A DNA stretch of 50,435 nt from Oscillospiraceae bacterium (GTDB lineage Bacteria; Bacillota; Clostridia; Oscillospirales; Oscillospiraceae): the NCBI GenBank assembly GCA_009785525.1, contig WQWC01000010.1, positions 1 through 50,435 of the forward strand, given 5' to 3'. The notes beneath the pieces are model-generated. The model was not told the origin of the DNA. It made no database searches and saw only the letters and a list, made by a program, of their open reading frames with translations. Both the position numbers and the translations under genes were made by a program. Shown in pieces: positions 49,618 through 50,435 of this stretch (positions are counted from its first letter, which is position 1; each line of letters opens with the position of its first letter).

Positions 49618-50435
<818 letters not shown>

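Overview
The window is a chromosomal segment of an anaerobic, endospore-forming Clostridia-type Firmicute of roughly balanced base composition. The evidence is spo0A, spoIVB, a complete spoIIIAA-AH set and a spoVB-like flippase, strong GGAGG-type ribosome sites with frequent TTG starts, a Ni-CODH-like gene, oxygen-sensitive Fe-S enzymes (NadA, an Fe-S aldo/keto reductase) and an OLE RNA locus. Genus cannot be told from the sequence alone.

Layout. 1-5.7 kb is accessory: an Ig-like domain remnant, an SLH-anchored protein with a degenerate trypsin-like domain, a P-loop protein, a ThDP enzyme and a cytosolic CHAP protein. 5.7-12.5 kb carries an esterase, an Fe-S aldo/keto reductase, a SpoVB-like flippase, a thioesterase and spo0A on the minus strand, then spoIVB on the plus strand. 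12.5-14.0 kb is a small AT-rich island (decayed coding fragment, HNH protein, 57-residue zinc-ribbon protein). 14.1-30.7 kb is the conserved Firmicute supercluster spoIIIAA-AH, asp23, nusB, xseA, xseB, ispA, OLE RNA, oapA, dxs, tlyA, nadK, argR, recN. An antisense gene and two copies of a short repeat interrupt its spoIIIA part. 30.8-35.9 kb holds an APH-like kinase and an Rrf2 / CODH-like / ferredoxin / flavoprotein operon. 36-43.4 kb, mostly minus strand, has tRNA-Ser(GCU), a YwlG family protein, an HD hydrolase, a zinc-ribbon protein, glmM, a P-loop kinase and ruvC-ruvA-(insert)-ruvB. 43.5-50.4 kb has mtaB, then plus-strand cysteine desulfurase, mnmA, second cysteine desulfurase, nadA, and a leader-controlled metY-type gene cut by the window end.

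How the genes work together. The sporulation genes cover entry (Spo0A), the SpoIVB checkpoint protease, the SpoIIIA feeding channel and probably spore peptidoglycan (SpoVB-like). ispA and dxs are isoprenoid genes that bracket OLE RNA and its membrane partner OapA. The two desulfurases, MnmA, NadA and the metY-type gene form a sulfur/Fe-S neighbourhood. A short repeat, GTAGGGGCG...CGCCCCTAC, recurs in intergenic gaps throughout and explains much of the non-coding sequence.

The items most worth a second look are the OLE RNA locus, a CODH homologue that keeps its metal-cluster ligands but appears to have lost the histidine tunnel and catalytic lysine, in an Rrf2-regulated operon, and a leader peptide with mutually exclusive hairpins upstream of the metY-type gene. 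All identifications come from reading the sequence and from memory of the families; no database search was run.
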